Shown here: one piece after another, positions 38,501 through 45,620 of the stretch
Layout: every line of letters begins with the position of its first letter
Numbering within the stretch: the first letter of the stretch is position 1
NCBI GenBank assembly: GCA_014155875.1
Contig: JACEFZ010025824.1
Span: 18,501-82,500 of the forward strand
From: Cepaea nemoralis
Lineage: Eukaryota; Mollusca; Gastropoda; Stylommatophora; Helicidae
Length of the DNA stretch: 64,000 nt
Direction of reading: 5' to 3'
Notes under the pieces: model-generated
What the model saw: the letters and a program-made list of their open reading frames with translations, nothing else
Databases searched by the model: none
Told to the model about the DNA's origin: nothing
Made by a program: the position numbers and the translations under genes

Positions 38501-41500
38501 GCAAAACGACAGATAATAAACAGCATATTCACACCAACCCTATGCTACCAATCTCAAACCTGGACTTTATCCAAATTACACCTTCGCAAAATCAACACCT
38601 GCGAAATGAAATGCCTGAGGAGAGCTGCCAACTTAACAATTCGAGACCGAGTAAGAAGTGCTATTATCAGACAGACTGTATGGAAAGATGGCTGCACATG
38701 AATTCTGATAGTGAATGGAAACTGCAGGGAAGTGTTATCGCCCAAATCCAGCCAGCAAGAACCTGATGGTGACTAACTGGAAATCCCGTGCCAATTCTAC
38801 TTGTTTGATAATGTTAAATACAAACTACATAAATAACATAGTAACTACGACACAATTCTGGGGATTTCCTCTATTGACAGATGACATACTCCCATACGCA
38901 GACCAGGCAAGATAAAGAGTGGCCACAAACTGTGCACACGCCAACAAAAAGTTATGATACTAATCAATACTGTTATGATACACGGGAATGTTTGCACAAG
39001 ACAATAAATTATAAGTATTTAACTATTGATTAGCGCCTGTCAAGGGATGTCGCGATGTACATAACTACTCATCTGTACATAACTACTCATCTGTACATAA
39101 CTACTCATCTGTACATAACTACTCATCTGTACATAACGTATCGTTTTATTTATATGGTGCAGAAGCCTGGACAATGAACAAGCAATTAGACAGTAGAATG
39201 GAGGCCCTGGAGATGTGGATATACAGAAGAATATGTCGTATTTCATGGAAACAAAAACAATCAAATACAGAGGTTCTTGAAACACTGGAAATGAAAAGAG
39301 CTGATGAAAGAAATAAAAAAACAGGCAAGTTAAATATTTCGGACAATTTAAAAGGCATAACACTCTTATAAAAAATAATACTGAGGAGGGGGCGGGGTGA
39401 GGTTGAAGGCAAGTCAGTAAAAGGTAGACAACGATAGAAGTGGGAAGATAACATAAAGAGAGGGGTGAACAGCAATCGTGACAGAATGTACAGTCAGGGC
39501 GAGAGAAAGATAGTGCTGGAGATCCACTGCAGCTAACCTTCATTGTTGAGACCTGATTGATTGATTTTGTGACTAGTTCGTTATTCAGGAACACAAGCTC
39601 AATTGTTCATGTACACGTGTAAGTAAACGAATAGTACCATTGTCCACATCTTGAGGCGTACTGGCTGGCATATTTTGCTGTATCACGTCAATTCTCGAGA
39701 GAATAAAAGTAGTTTGTTTGCGTGCAATGGGTCTGACCTCACTGTTACCTCTAACATGTGGAGAGAAGTAGTGTGTTTACGTGCAATGGGTGTGAACTCA
39801 CTGTTACCTCTAACATGTGGAGAGAAGTAAAGTAGTCTGCTGTGGAATGGGTCTGACCTCACTGTTACCTCTAACATGTGGAGAGAAGTAAAGTAGTCTG
39901 CGTGGAATGGGTCTGACCTCACTGTTACCTCTAACATGTGGAGAGAAGTAAAGTAGTCTGTGTGGAATGGGTCTGACCTTACTGTTACCTCTAACATGTG
40001 GAGAGAAGTAAAGTAGTCTGTTTGCGTGGTATGGGTCTGACCTCACTGTTACCTCTAACATGTGGAGAGAAGTAAAGTAGTCTGTGTGGAATGGGTCTGA
40101 CCTCACTGTTATCTCTAACATGTGGAGAGAAGTAAAGTAGTCTGTGTGGAATGGGTCTGACCTCAGTTACCTCTAACATGTGGAGAGAAGTAAAGTAGTC
40201 TGCGTGGAATGGGTCTGACCTCACTGTTACCTCTAACATGTGGAGAGAAGTAAAGTAGTCTGTTTGCGTGGAATGGGTCTGACCTCACTGTTACCTCTAG
40301 CATTAGAGAGAAGACATGTAGTATGTTTACATGGAATGGGTGTGACCTCAATGTTCCCTCTAACATGTGGAGAGAAGTAAAGTAGTCTGTTTGCGTGGAA
40401 TGGGTCTGACCTCACTGTTACCTCTAGCACCAGAGAGAAGACAAGTAGTATGTTTACATGGAATGGGTGTGACCTCACTGTTACCTCTAACATGTGGAGA
40501 GAAATAAAGTAGTCTGTTTGCGTGGAATGGGTCTGACCTCACTGTTACCTCTAGCACCAGAGAGAAGACAAGTAGTATGTTTACATGGAATGGGTGCGAC
40601 CTCAATGCTCCCTCTAACATGTGGAGAGAAGTAAAGTAGTCTGTTTGCGTGGAATGGGTCTGACCTCACTGTTACCTCTAGCACCAGAGAGAAGACAAGT
40701 AGTATGTTTACATGGAATGGGTGTGACCTCAATGTCTCCTCTAATATGTGGAGAAAAGTAAAGTAGTCTGTTTGCGTGGAATGGGTCTGACCTCACTGTT
40801 ATCTCTAGCACCAGAGAGAAAACAAGTAGTATGTTTACATGGAATGGGTGTGACCTCACTGTTACCTCTAACATGTGGAGAGAAATAAAGTAGTCTGTTT
40901 GCGTGGAATGGGTCTGACCTCACTGTTACCTCTAGCACCAGAGAGAAGACAAGTAGTATGTTTACATGGAATGGGTGCGACCTCAATGCTCCCTCTAACA
41001 TGTGGAGAGAAGTAAAGTAGTCTGTTTGCGTGGAATGGGTCTGACCTCACTGTTACCTCTAGCACACAGAGAGAAGACAAGTAGTATGTTTACATGGAAT
41101 GGGTGCGACCTCAATGTTCCCTCTAACATGTGGAGAGAAGTAAAGTAGTCTGTTTGCGTGGAATGGGTCTGACCTCACTGTTATCTCTAGCACCAGAGAG
41201 AAGACAAGTAGTATGTTTACATGGAATGGGTGCGAAATCAATGTCTCCTCTAATATGTGGAGAGAAGTGATGTAGGGTTTTTAGGTGTCATGGGTGTGAA
41301 CAGGGCCGTGCCGGGCTATGACACAGAGAGGCGGCCGCATCAGGCGGCACGGTAAGAGGGCGGCATAAGCAGTGAAGGAGAGGCGGCATTTCGAATACTT
41401 GCATCATTAAGGGACAGCATTTGGAAGACTTGCATCATACTGAGAAGATCTACCGCAAGGCCCTGGGTGTGACACTCGCCTCTAACGTGTAGAGAGAAGT

Positions 41501-41783
41501 AAATAATGTATTTACGTGACATGAGTGTGAACTCACTGTCACCTCCAACATGTAAAGAGAAGTAAAATAAAATGTTTACCTGGCAAGGATGTGAGCTGTG
41601 AAACTTCTCACGTAGCGCCTTCTCCTCGTCATCCGCTTCCTCGCATGCATCGTCTTCATCCTCACAATACAACAGAATATCATCTTCGAAATAATCATAA
41701 TGGGCATACCCCACCGCCCTGGGTCTATGACTATGAAAATCATTATTGTCCACTTCTAACGGTGTCTCTTTAAAATCAGGCAT
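20473..41783 (-). CDS. SESN: Sestrin, ten-exon gene (whole span)
   Basis: Sestrins are stress-induced cytosolic proteins that bind GATOR2 and restrain mTORC1 when leucine is low; the N-terminal half is an AhpD-like fold with reported antioxidant activity. Ten exons join with GT/AG borders and compatible phases: 204, 30, 171, 183, 213, 139, 241, 106, 120 and 87 nt, total 1494 nt (497 aa plus stop), against 480-492 aa for human sestrins. Family blocks are plain in order: [82 protein letters not shown] and a C-terminus ending LNRYIT. By alignment to human SESN2, residues equivalent to T374, Y375, T377, T386, R390, E451 and D406/D407 are kept, while L389 is Phe, W444 is Met and H132 is Tyr. Introns are long and full of repeats. 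Exons 3-10 are secure by homology; exons 1-2 rest on position, splice sites and phase. Invertebrates usually have a single sestrin, so no paralogue number is assigned. Confidence 0.93.
20600..21510 (+). repeat. Degenerate ~35-bp minisatellite, sestrin intron 9
   Basis: Loose repeats of CTTCACACATTCATAAAGTA and TATCACCAGTGCC. Similar units at 23690-23885 in intron 7. Heavily diverged. Confidence 0.7.
21561..21680 (-). CDS. SESN: Sestrin exon 9
   Basis: 40 codons, [20 protein letters not shown] to MREFKHSEK, phase 0, acceptor TTTCAG and donor AAG|GTTGGT. Aligns end to end with vertebrate sestrins. Glu in HSEK equals the leucine amine contact E451; Met in DVMREF stands where SESN2 has W444. Confidence 0.96.
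21690..23330 (-). other. Sestrin intron 8
   Basis: 1.65 kb, AT-rich, with a SINE C fragment at 22805-22920; otherwise nothing recognised. Confidence 0.6.
22805..22920 (-). mobile_element. SINE family C 3' fragment, sestrin intron 8
   Basis: GGATGTTACGATCAACCCCA to GAATGCTGTCTGAATGAG, reverse complement of the family C tail. A similar fragment lies at 28405-28510 in intron 4. Confidence 0.5.
23332..23437 (-). CDS. SESN: Sestrin exon 8 (GATOR2-contact exon)
   Basis: 106 nt, completing T then [34 protein letters not shown]. It carries the equivalents of T386 (VDT) and R390, with Phe where SESN2 has L389, and the paired Asp (HDDYDY) equivalent to D406/D407, needed for GATOR2 binding in SESN2. 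Donor GCG|GTAAGG, phase 0. Confidence 0.96.
23907..24147 (-). CDS. SESN: Sestrin exon 7 (start of leucine-sensing domain)
   Basis: 241 nt, ending NLTYYT across the junction. Contains [16 protein letters not shown] and LANRLY, the start of the C-terminal leucine/GATOR2 domain, plus TYxT, equivalent to SESN2 T374-Y375-T377. The acceptor is a tandem pair, CCAG|TCACAG|TC, six bases apart; both keep frame, so two isoforms differing by two residues are possible. The start given uses the first AG. Confidence 0.92.
24150..24450 (+). pseudogene. LINE C-terminal CCHC zinc-knuckle fragment, in sestrin intron 6
   Basis: Frame reading [35 protein letters not shown]: a C-x-C...H...C knuckle that ends many Jockey/LOA-type LINE polymerases. 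Opposite strand to sestrin; it starts immediately upstream of the exon 7 acceptor. Confidence 0.7.
24558..24840 (+). mobile_element. tRNA-derived SINE (family B), sestrin intron 6
   Basis: tRNA-like head with A-box-like TGGCCAAATGGATAACAGCG and B box GGGTTCAATCCC, then a body shared with 34605, 17205 and 26738 (TATGGACTACGCTTGAG end). Confidence 0.8.
25150..26000 (-). pseudogene. RNase H domain of LINE family E, in sestrin intron 6
   Basis: Minus strand, 25830 downwards: [22 protein letters not shown] (first Asp), a slip near 25600, [11 protein letters not shown] (Glu), [13 protein letters not shown] (Asp), then [20 protein letters not shown] (final Asp with the preceding His). The acidic residues of a type I RNase H are all present despite the frame break. 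Sequence from 25830 to ~26000 looks like the preceding linker. Inserted in sestrin intron 6, sense to the gene. Confidence 0.82.
26307..26445 (-). CDS. SESN: Sestrin exon 6 (linker helix)
   Basis: 46 codons plus 1 nt, [20 protein letters not shown] to VKHQSAQ. The pattern [12 protein letters not shown] matches the EALMEKMRQL helix of vertebrate sestrins. The donor is A|GTAGGT, giving phase 1, which fits the two-nucleotide start of exon 7. A slightly later GT (AG|GTTGCT) would be out of phase. Confidence 0.88.
26738..26915 (-). mobile_element. SINE family B, truncated, sestrin intron 5
   Basis: Reverse complement of the family B body, from CATGCATAGTCCACACGTGC to GTCAAGGACGAGACAAC; the head is missing. 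Confidence 0.65.
27143..27355 (-). CDS. SESN: Sestrin exon 5 (end of N-terminal domain and linker)
   Basis: 71 codons, [18 protein letters not shown] to IINSPHSK, phase 0, acceptor TTTCAG and donor AAG|GTAAGA. It contains [18 protein letters not shown] and FVYGCGI, which close the N-terminal domain, then a Ser/Asp-rich stretch matching the variable linker. Confidence 0.95.
27795..28095 (-). pseudogene. LINE CCHC zinc-knuckle fragment, in sestrin intron 4
   Basis: Minus strand: [28 protein letters not shown] then a stop, and [12 protein letters not shown], clearly the same element as 24150-24450, continuing to a GAAGAAGAA tail at 27805. Confidence 0.7.
28450..28900 (-). repeat. 45-bp tandem repeat grown from a LINE zinc-knuckle sequence
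   Basis: Minus strand from 28900: LINE sequence leading to [15 protein letters not shown], then about six copies of a 45-bp unit (CTGAAGTCCAAACTGACACA on the plus strand) down to ~28510, each encoding a version of [15 protein letters not shown]. 45 is divisible by 3, so the unit stays open in all frames, explaining several apparent ORFs. Not a gene. Confidence 0.75.
28904..29086 (-). CDS. SESN: Sestrin exon 4 (redox-centre exon)
   Basis: 61 codons, [18 protein letters not shown] to WLITKEHVA, phase 0. The segment aligns with the SESN2 C125-x-Y127-x4-H132 motif: Cys and Tyr are present, but the His position is Tyr (RLYEQ). The block [12 protein letters not shown] is the most conserved string of the family. 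A LINE 3' fragment lies directly downstream of the donor in the intron. Confidence 0.95.
29125..29205 (+). repeat. 28-bp tandem repeat, sestrin intron 3
   Basis: Three units of AGTCATAAATGTTGACATGG close to the exon 4 acceptor (29087). Confidence 0.8.
29819..29989 (-). CDS. SESN: Sestrin exon 3 (start of AhpD-like domain)
   Basis: 57 codons, THDVFTDAF to RHYIAII, bounded by a TTTCAG acceptor and ATT|GTAAGT donor, phase 0. Contains [16 protein letters not shown] and [14 protein letters not shown], hallmark sestrin blocks at the start of the N-terminal alpha-helical AhpD-like domain. Confidence 0.95.
30985..31365 (+). mobile_element. tRNA-derived SINE (family A), copy 3, in sestrin intron 2
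   Basis: Same head (GGTATGGTGTCCGCC), a good B box (GGGTTCAAGTCC) and the same body and tail as the copy at 10372. It ends only ~25 bp from the donor of sestrin microexon 2 (31391), in antisense orientation to the gene. Confidence 0.88.
31391..31420 (-). CDS. SESN: Sestrin exon 2 (30-nt microexon)
   Basis: A ten-codon exon reading [10 protein letters not shown] between a CTTTTCAG acceptor and a GTAAGC donor, phase 0 on both sides. It sits where vertebrate sestrins have a FIP/FVP-type segment just before the conserved LF-D-F block, so the IVP fits. Too small to prove by homology alone. Confidence 0.7.
32305..32725 (+). repeat. GGCTCACATGTATGTTA minisatellite, sestrin intron 1
   Basis: Short 18-20-bp units grouped into a larger ~80-90-bp unit (GGCTCACATTATGTTATTGG punctuating). 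ORFs in three frames are artefacts. Confidence 0.88.
34283..34600. mobile_element. SINE family C copies, back to back, sestrin intron 1
   Basis: 34283-34475 is a minus copy (B-box GTGGTTCGAAATCAGC). 34480-34600 is a plus-strand 3' part (GGCAAACTACCGAACGTAAA, GCTGGGGTTGACTGCCGC). Confidence 0.65.
34605..34890 (+). mobile_element. tRNA-derived SINE (family B), sestrin intron 1
   Basis: Homologue of 24558-24840: GTAGTGGGTTCAATCCCTAC B-box region and the same TATGGACTACGCTTGAG end, followed by a long G-run at 34890. Confidence 0.8.
34888..34948 (+). repeat. Long poly(G) tract, sestrin intron 1
   Basis: About 50 G in 60 bp, with single T/A breaks; read as poly(C) in the transcript of sestrin. 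Confidence 0.92.
34953..35665 (+). repeat. 125-bp repeat (family H), two copies split by a LINE fragment
   Basis: CACCAATATGTTGGAACACT at 34961 and GACCAATATGTTAGTACAGT at 35541 begin matching ~125-bp segments; a third lies at 36965-37085. Function unknown. Confidence 0.6.
35085..35330 (-). pseudogene. LINE 3' fragment (RTE-like family A)
   Basis: Reverse complement of 9790-10010: [18 protein letters not shown] then GGAAAAAGAACAAGGGGAAA-type sequence. A minus-strand ORF continues above it to 35546 but that part is unrecognised. Insertion splits two copies of a 125-bp repeat (34953 and 35541). Confidence 0.65.
35646..35965 (+). repeat. 53-bp minisatellite, six copies, sestrin intron 1
   Basis: Unit GTCTAGTGCTATATGACGTT...TCAGTGACATGACTCAGTG repeated six times with few changes; it extends the end of the family H repeat copy (its GTCTAGTGCTATATGACG). 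Confidence 0.9.
36365..36920 (-). mobile_element. SINE family C and related fragments, sestrin intron 1
   Basis: 36365-36545 is a minus copy (TTGCCATTGCTTTCTGAACG). 36600-36820 is shared in part with 33950-34230, and 36820-36910 is another family C 3' part on the plus strand. Confidence 0.55.
37262..37370 (-). repeat. TTCG-tailed repeat (family F), sestrin intron 1
   Basis: TTTATTTTCAAAGGGTTAAG then CAGGCCCGTCTGACATTCTG; reverse complement of copy 1, tail mostly lost. Confidence 0.6.
37845..38085 (+). mobile_element. tRNA-derived SINE (family C), sestrin intron 1
   Basis: Head GGCGCTGTGGCTGATGG, B-box GTGTTCGAAACACAC, then a body ending with AAAGCAATGGTAAACTACTG and GCTGGGGTCGACTGC. Fuses into the LINE fragment at 38100. 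Confidence 0.75.
38100..38720 (+). pseudogene. LINE family B fragment between sestrin exons 1 and 2
   Basis: Open frame: [18 protein letters not shown] (FADD at 38177-38188), [33 protein letters not shown] and [15 protein letters not shown]. Same family as 43490-44900 but truncated on both sides. In sestrin intron 1, opposite strand to the gene. Confidence 0.85.
39055..39140 (+). repeat. 18-bp tandem repeat, sestrin intron 1
   Basis: Five units of CTGTACATAACTACTCAT, ending at the LINE family C fragment. Confidence 0.85.
39140..39560 (+). pseudogene. LINE C-terminal fragment (family C), sestrin intron 1
   Basis: [38 protein letters not shown] and [13 protein letters not shown], a LINE tail with homologues at 61380-61812 and 63640-64000. 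No palm domain. Confidence 0.75.
39690..41579. repeat. Higher-order minisatellite in sestrin intron 1 (63/64-bp monomer, 127-bp dimer)
   Basis: About 25 monomers of 63-64 bp. From ~40260 to 41260 they alternate two types (CTCTAACATGTGGAGAGAAG and CTCTAGCACCAGAGAGAAG), giving a 127-bp period visible as ORF starts every 127 bp. 39700-40260 holds single-type monomers with small deletions. A MITE splits the array at 41301-41465, and two more monomers (41474-41579) reach the exon 1 donor. The minus-strand ORFs ([20 protein letters not shown]) are repeat artefacts. Confidence 0.92.
41301..41465. mobile_element. hAT-like MITE, copy 1, within sestrin intron 1
   Basis: 165-bp element with inverted ends CAGGGCCGTGCC and CAGGGCCTTGCGG. 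Flanked by an 8-bp direct repeat, GGTGTGAA (41293-41300) and GGTGTGAC (41466-41473), one base apart. An 8-bp duplication and CAGGG ends suit hAT. Inserted inside a minisatellite monomer, 115 bp from the exon 1 donor. Confidence 0.8.
41580..41783 (-). CDS. SESN: Sestrin exon 1 (start codon, acidic N-terminus)
   Basis: 68 codons starting at ATG 41783 ([10 protein letters not shown]) and ending HPCQ at a CAG|GTAAAC donor. The frame is open further upstream, but only through a GTG, so the ATG is preferred. The middle is very acidic ([14 protein letters not shown]), a low-complexity leader unlike anything I recognise in vertebrate sestrins, whose N-termini are variable. Phase 0 at the donor matches exon 2. 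The last ~14 nt and the donor resemble the intron 1 minisatellite monomer. Assignment to sestrin is inferred from orientation, phase and the absence of another gene; an alternative first exon elsewhere in the 10-kb intron 1 is possible. Confidence 0.65.
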
Positions 41784-42149
41784 TTCACAAACGTACTGCA
41801 GAAAGGCCGCCACAAATTACAACAAAAACTCAAAGTGAAGTACTGGTTTCGTGGCGAAATGAATCACATTAACGCTTGGCTTGTGTCAGACTATTGATTT
41901 TTATGTGAGTTGCTTTTTTAAACTCTAAGACAAACACATATAACTTTACGTGCTGGTTTTAGTGATCACTAATAAAAACTAATTTAACAACCAGGCTTAT
42001 TTATATGATCACTAAAATCTTCTAGAATGAAGAAAAGGATTATAAGAAGACCGAATTGTCGTACTAACTCGCATACACAACACGTAATCCTGTGCTCTCA
42101 ATACGGACCACTAAACCAGAATGTGTTTTCAAGGCCGGAGCACAAGGAG

Positions 42150-42210
42150 CGTTACTGATTGGATGAAATGTGGGGTGTGCGTTCCCTGGAGCAATTTGAT
42201 TGGCCAACGC
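42150..42210 (-). promoter_or_regulatory. Candidate sestrin promoter: paired CCAAT boxes
   Basis: Two CCAAT boxes read on the minus strand, at 42158-42162 and 42199-42203, 41 bp apart and roughly 400 bp upstream of the exon 1 ATG. No TATA box is obvious. Placement fits a proximal promoter, but CCAAT pentamers are common and no transcript start is known. Confidence 0.3.
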
Positions 42211-42525
42211 TTCTACATTCCGTGTCGAGAGCTGTGCAGTTTTTGAATAACAAGCAAACCGACTTATATTCTCAGTTCTGGTTTAATGGTTTAACTGCGA
42301 CCGATTTCCCCCCAATGTTTGATTGAATGGTATAAACATCACTAGATACATTACGTTAGATTAAGTCTATACAATCTAACCGAAGCTGAGTGTTATATTT
42401 GCGTTGCTTACAAGAAGTAAAGACACCGAATGTAACTTAGCTAGCATGATACACATCTTAGAGAGGCCGGCATACAGCTGTGCCCAACAAAGCACACATC
42501 GTTGATTGTGTGGAATGCAACTTGG

Positions 42526-42693
42526 CAGGGCCGTGCCGTGCTATGATGATACAGAGAGGCGGCCGCATCAGGCGGCACCGTAAAGAGGTGGCATAAGCAT
42601 AAAAGGAGGGGCGGCATTTCAAAGACTTGCATCATTAAGGGGTGGCATTTCGAAGACTTGCATCATACTGAGAAAATCTGCCGCACAGTCCTG
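42526..42693. mobile_element. hAT-like MITE, copy 2
   Basis: 168-bp homologue of 41301-41465 with the same GAGAGGCGGCCGCATCAGGC segment and inverted ends. GTGGAATGCAA occurs at 42510 and again at 42694 just beyond the right end, probably the target duplication, with a few extra bases on the left. Confidence 0.75.
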
Positions 42694-43189
42694 GTGGAAT
42701 GCAAATGTACTGCAAATCTATCCTTTTAGAATAGCTGTGCTGTGTAAGCTAAGTGCATCATTTGTTTACGCGTGCGCTACAAGTAATAGATACCGTGTTT
42801 CAGTTAGTGCTCACAACCTAAAATAGATGACATTTGGGCCTCAAACGATAAACAGTCACATGAGGGATCTGTAGAGGTCACACGTTGACTGCAGTTTCAC
42901 ATTTTCACATGTGCTCAGTAAAACAACAGCATTTTGACATAGATTTGTCAATGTCGTATTGTTAGATGTGTAATCTTTAGCTTATTTTTTTTATTTATAG
43001 CAACAACTGTCGCAGATAAACGATGCCCCCCTCCCCCTCCCACTTAATGATGTGGTTTCTGCTCTGCTTCCTCTTCATTCACCCCCCCCCCCCCTTGTTC
43101 TTCTTCAGTTTCTCCTCCTACTTCTCGTTAACTACCTCCCACAGTAAACACTTTAGCTACAAAATCCAACTGTGTATGAACAAGTCTTC

Positions 43190-43391
43190 AAAAAACTTGG
43201 CCTAAGAAGGAGGAGGAGGGGTGGAGAAGTAGGAGCAGCAGCAGCAGCAGCTGCAGAAGAAGAAGAAGAAGAAGAAGAAGAAGAAGAAGAAGAAGAAGAA
43301 GAAGAAGAAGAAGATTATGATGATGATATAAATAACTATCTTTACACTACAACTTGGCCTAAGAAGGAGGAGGAGGAGGGGTGGAGAAGTA

Positions 43392-43441
<50 letters not shown>

Positions 43442-43490
43442 AGAAGAAGAAGAAGAAGAAGAAGAAGAAGATTATGATGATGATAGACTA
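43190..43490 (+). repeat. Duplicated (GCA)n(GAA)n unit
   Basis: Two ~150-bp copies, each CTTGGCCTAAGAAGGAGGAG, GTGGAGAAGTAGGAGCAGCA, (GCA)n, (GAA)n, GATTATGATGATGAT. Located directly before the LINE family B insertion. Confidence 0.88.
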
Positions 43491-44900
43491 TTCATAGACT
43501 ATTCAACCATGTTTGGGTAGAACAACAGACACCACGAGACTGGGGAAACGCCATAATTATCCCAATTTGGAAAAACAAAGGCAGCAAAAGAGATTACACA
43601 CAATACAGAGGCATTTCACTGTTGAGTCATACTGGGAAAATATTTTGCAAAATTCTTGAAAAAAGATTACGAACTACTTTAGAACCCCAGCTAAGCGAAA
43701 CGCAGCTTGGATTTAGGAAAAACAAAGGATGCACAGACGCCATTTTTGCTCTTAGACAACTTATAGAAAAATCAATCGAATTCAATGAAACACTCTACTT
43801 AGCCTTTGTCGACCAGAAAAGGCATTTGATAGGGTAGATAGAAACAAGCTGTGGGAAATCCTTAAACAATATGGAGTGAGTACACATCTAACAAACCTAT
43901 GTAGAAGTTTATACAACAACAGTGAATGCATAGTGAGAGCAACTGGAGGACACTCAGAACCCTTCACCATAAGATCTGGAGTACGACAAGGTTGTGTCCT
44001 GTCCCCTCTCTTGTTCATAACATATATAGACAACATATGTAAAGAAACCAGCCAAGCAGAGACAGCAAGAATACCGCATGACGAGAACACAGAAGAAGAA
44101 CCATCTGCAAATCTAACCATTAGAGAACTCCTGTTTGCGGACGACCAAGCACTAATAGCAAAATCAGAAGCTGAATTACAAGACCACATGAATAGTCTAA
44201 ACGAAATGTGTAGGGAACATAACATGAAAATTAGCACAAGCAAAACAGAGGTAATGACTATAACTAAAGAAGAACAAACAGCAACAATTCACCTAAACGA
44301 ACATCCCTTGAAACAAGTAAAGAGCTTCAAGTACCTAGGAAGTATAATATCATCAAATGGCAGATCAGAAGACGAGATCGAAAATAGGTGCAATAAGGCA
44401 AATCAACTCATTGGACAAATGGCACCAATACTAAAGAACAAACATGTATCAATAACTACTAAGAAAGCACTTTACAACACAATCTTCCTACCAACTCTGT
44501 GCTACCAATGCCAAACCTGGACAATGACAGAAAAAGAGAAAAGAAAAATCACAACAACAGAAATGAGGTTCCTGAGAAGAATACTCAACGTATCAAGAAG
44601 AGATAAGATCAGAAATGAAGAAATCAGGACTAAAGTGGGGGTTAAAGCTGCTCTAGATTTTATTAGAAAGCAGCAAGTCAAATGGTTTGGCCATGCAAGT
44701 AAGCTACCAGTCAACAGCATGCCACAACAAGCAATGATGTACAGACCAGATGGAAACAGAGGAAGAGGCCGACCACATAAACATTGGACGGAGGGAATAA
44801 CAGAATCCATGGGAATGTCGATATACGAAGCCCATAACCGGGCACTCTCACGAAGTTTATACTTCACCTCGACACCGCAAGGTACAAGAGGAACATGATG
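43490..44900 (+). pseudogene. LINE reverse transcriptase, family B, near-intact C-terminal two thirds
   Basis: WGNAIIIPIWKNKG, YRGISLLSHTGKIF and TQLGFRKNKGCTDAI (43530-43740), AFVDQ then a one-base loss at ~43813 just before KAFDRV, RQGCVLSPLLF (43987), FADD (44134-44145), SFKYLGSIIS and CYQCQTWTM, ending GRGRPHKHWTEGI. The frame 43876-44898 is open for 340 codons. The endonuclease is absent (5'-truncated). Apart from the single indel the sequence is well preserved, so this is a fairly recent insertion. Confidence 0.88.
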
Positions 44901-45184
44901 AGATGAGAAGAGACACTACAACTATACACGAAAACTTAAAGAGCTGTAAAACTTCACAAACAAACACGGGAACACCCCACGCCCTTAAAGAGTTAAGGCT
45001 GGGAAGGATACCTCAAGTGTTGTTGTTGTCAAATCCAGCGCACAAAGATAACCTAGAACTAACAGATGATGCAGAAGCGTGGCAGTCAAGCGCACAACAC
45101 CGCACTAGTTTTTAACCCGGTGAGGGACAAAATGCCATAATTATTGACCCTAACCCTGTATAAGGAAATGAACCGCTATAGCTA

Positions 45185-45310
45185 GCAAACTAGCCTGCCC
45201 GCGTGGTGATCCTGAGTTCGAATTCGCTCCCACGTTGACCCAGCCTAAATTGAGTACGAGAATATATCGTAAGAAGTAAAGGCGGCGATATGATATTGAC
45301 TACGTCATCC
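45185..45310 (+). mobile_element. tRNA-like SINE fragment
   Basis: AGCCTGCCCGCGTGGTGATC then GAGTTCGAATTCGC resembles an anticodon-arm/B-box pair; body follows. Weak and seen once. Confidence 0.35.
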
Positions 45311-45475
45311 CTCGAGTGCTGATTGGTCTATACAGATATAGGGCGAGCACCATACATCCAGTGAGTGTCCTTTACTTCCTTTCACTTCCCCCATATCGCG
45401 GGTGAAGACCTACAGTGAAACAATAGCATCGCCACCACTTCACCCCCCCCCCCCCCAAGCACACACACACACACG

Positions 45476-45620
45476 CATCATCATCATCATCATCATCATC
45501 ATCATTAACGTCATTATCAAGTGCCTTGTGAATGACATGGGTGGCACTGATTTTCCATATCTTGCGATCCCCAATAGCATGTTTCAAATTGCGATTTGAC
45601 ACCTTTCCGTGCTATAACAA
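45476..45620 (+). repeat. (ATC)n with LINE-like 3' sequence
   Basis: (CATCAT)n followed by GTGCCTTGTGAATGACATGG...CTTGCGATCCCCAATAGC. The latter recurs at 13440-13550, suggesting the 3' end of a LINE whose tail is TGATGATGA. Confidence 0.55.

Larger units (their letters stand above)
31421..41579 (-). other. Sestrin intron 1 (10.2 kb)
   Basis: Holds a minisatellite (32.3 kb), unassigned AT-rich sequence (32.7-33.9 kb), SINE B and C copies, a poly(G) tract, family H repeats with a LINE fragment, the 53-bp array, a family F repeat, two more LINE fragments and the 63/127-bp array. A CpG-richer patch near 33600-33760 has no visible exon but could be an alternative start region. Confidence 0.6.
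41784..43020. other. Upstream flank of sestrin
   Basis: 5' UTR/promoter region then unannotated sequence with MITE copy 2. No other gene seen. Confidence 0.5.

Noticed and set aside
38069..38701. Intact host gene in sestrin intron 1
   Set aside because: FADD and QTWT blocks identify a truncated LINE polymerase, related to the 43.5-kb copy.
39683..41241. Family of small proteins ([14 protein letters not shown]...) on the minus strand
   Set aside because: Frames recur every 127 bp in rotating phase because the DNA is a minisatellite; no independent start, codon bias or homology.
41340..41813. 157-residue ORF taken as a single exon
   Set aside because: It needs a GTG start and reads through a good GTAAAC donor into the minisatellite; the ATG at 41783 and donor at 41580 fit sestrin phase better.
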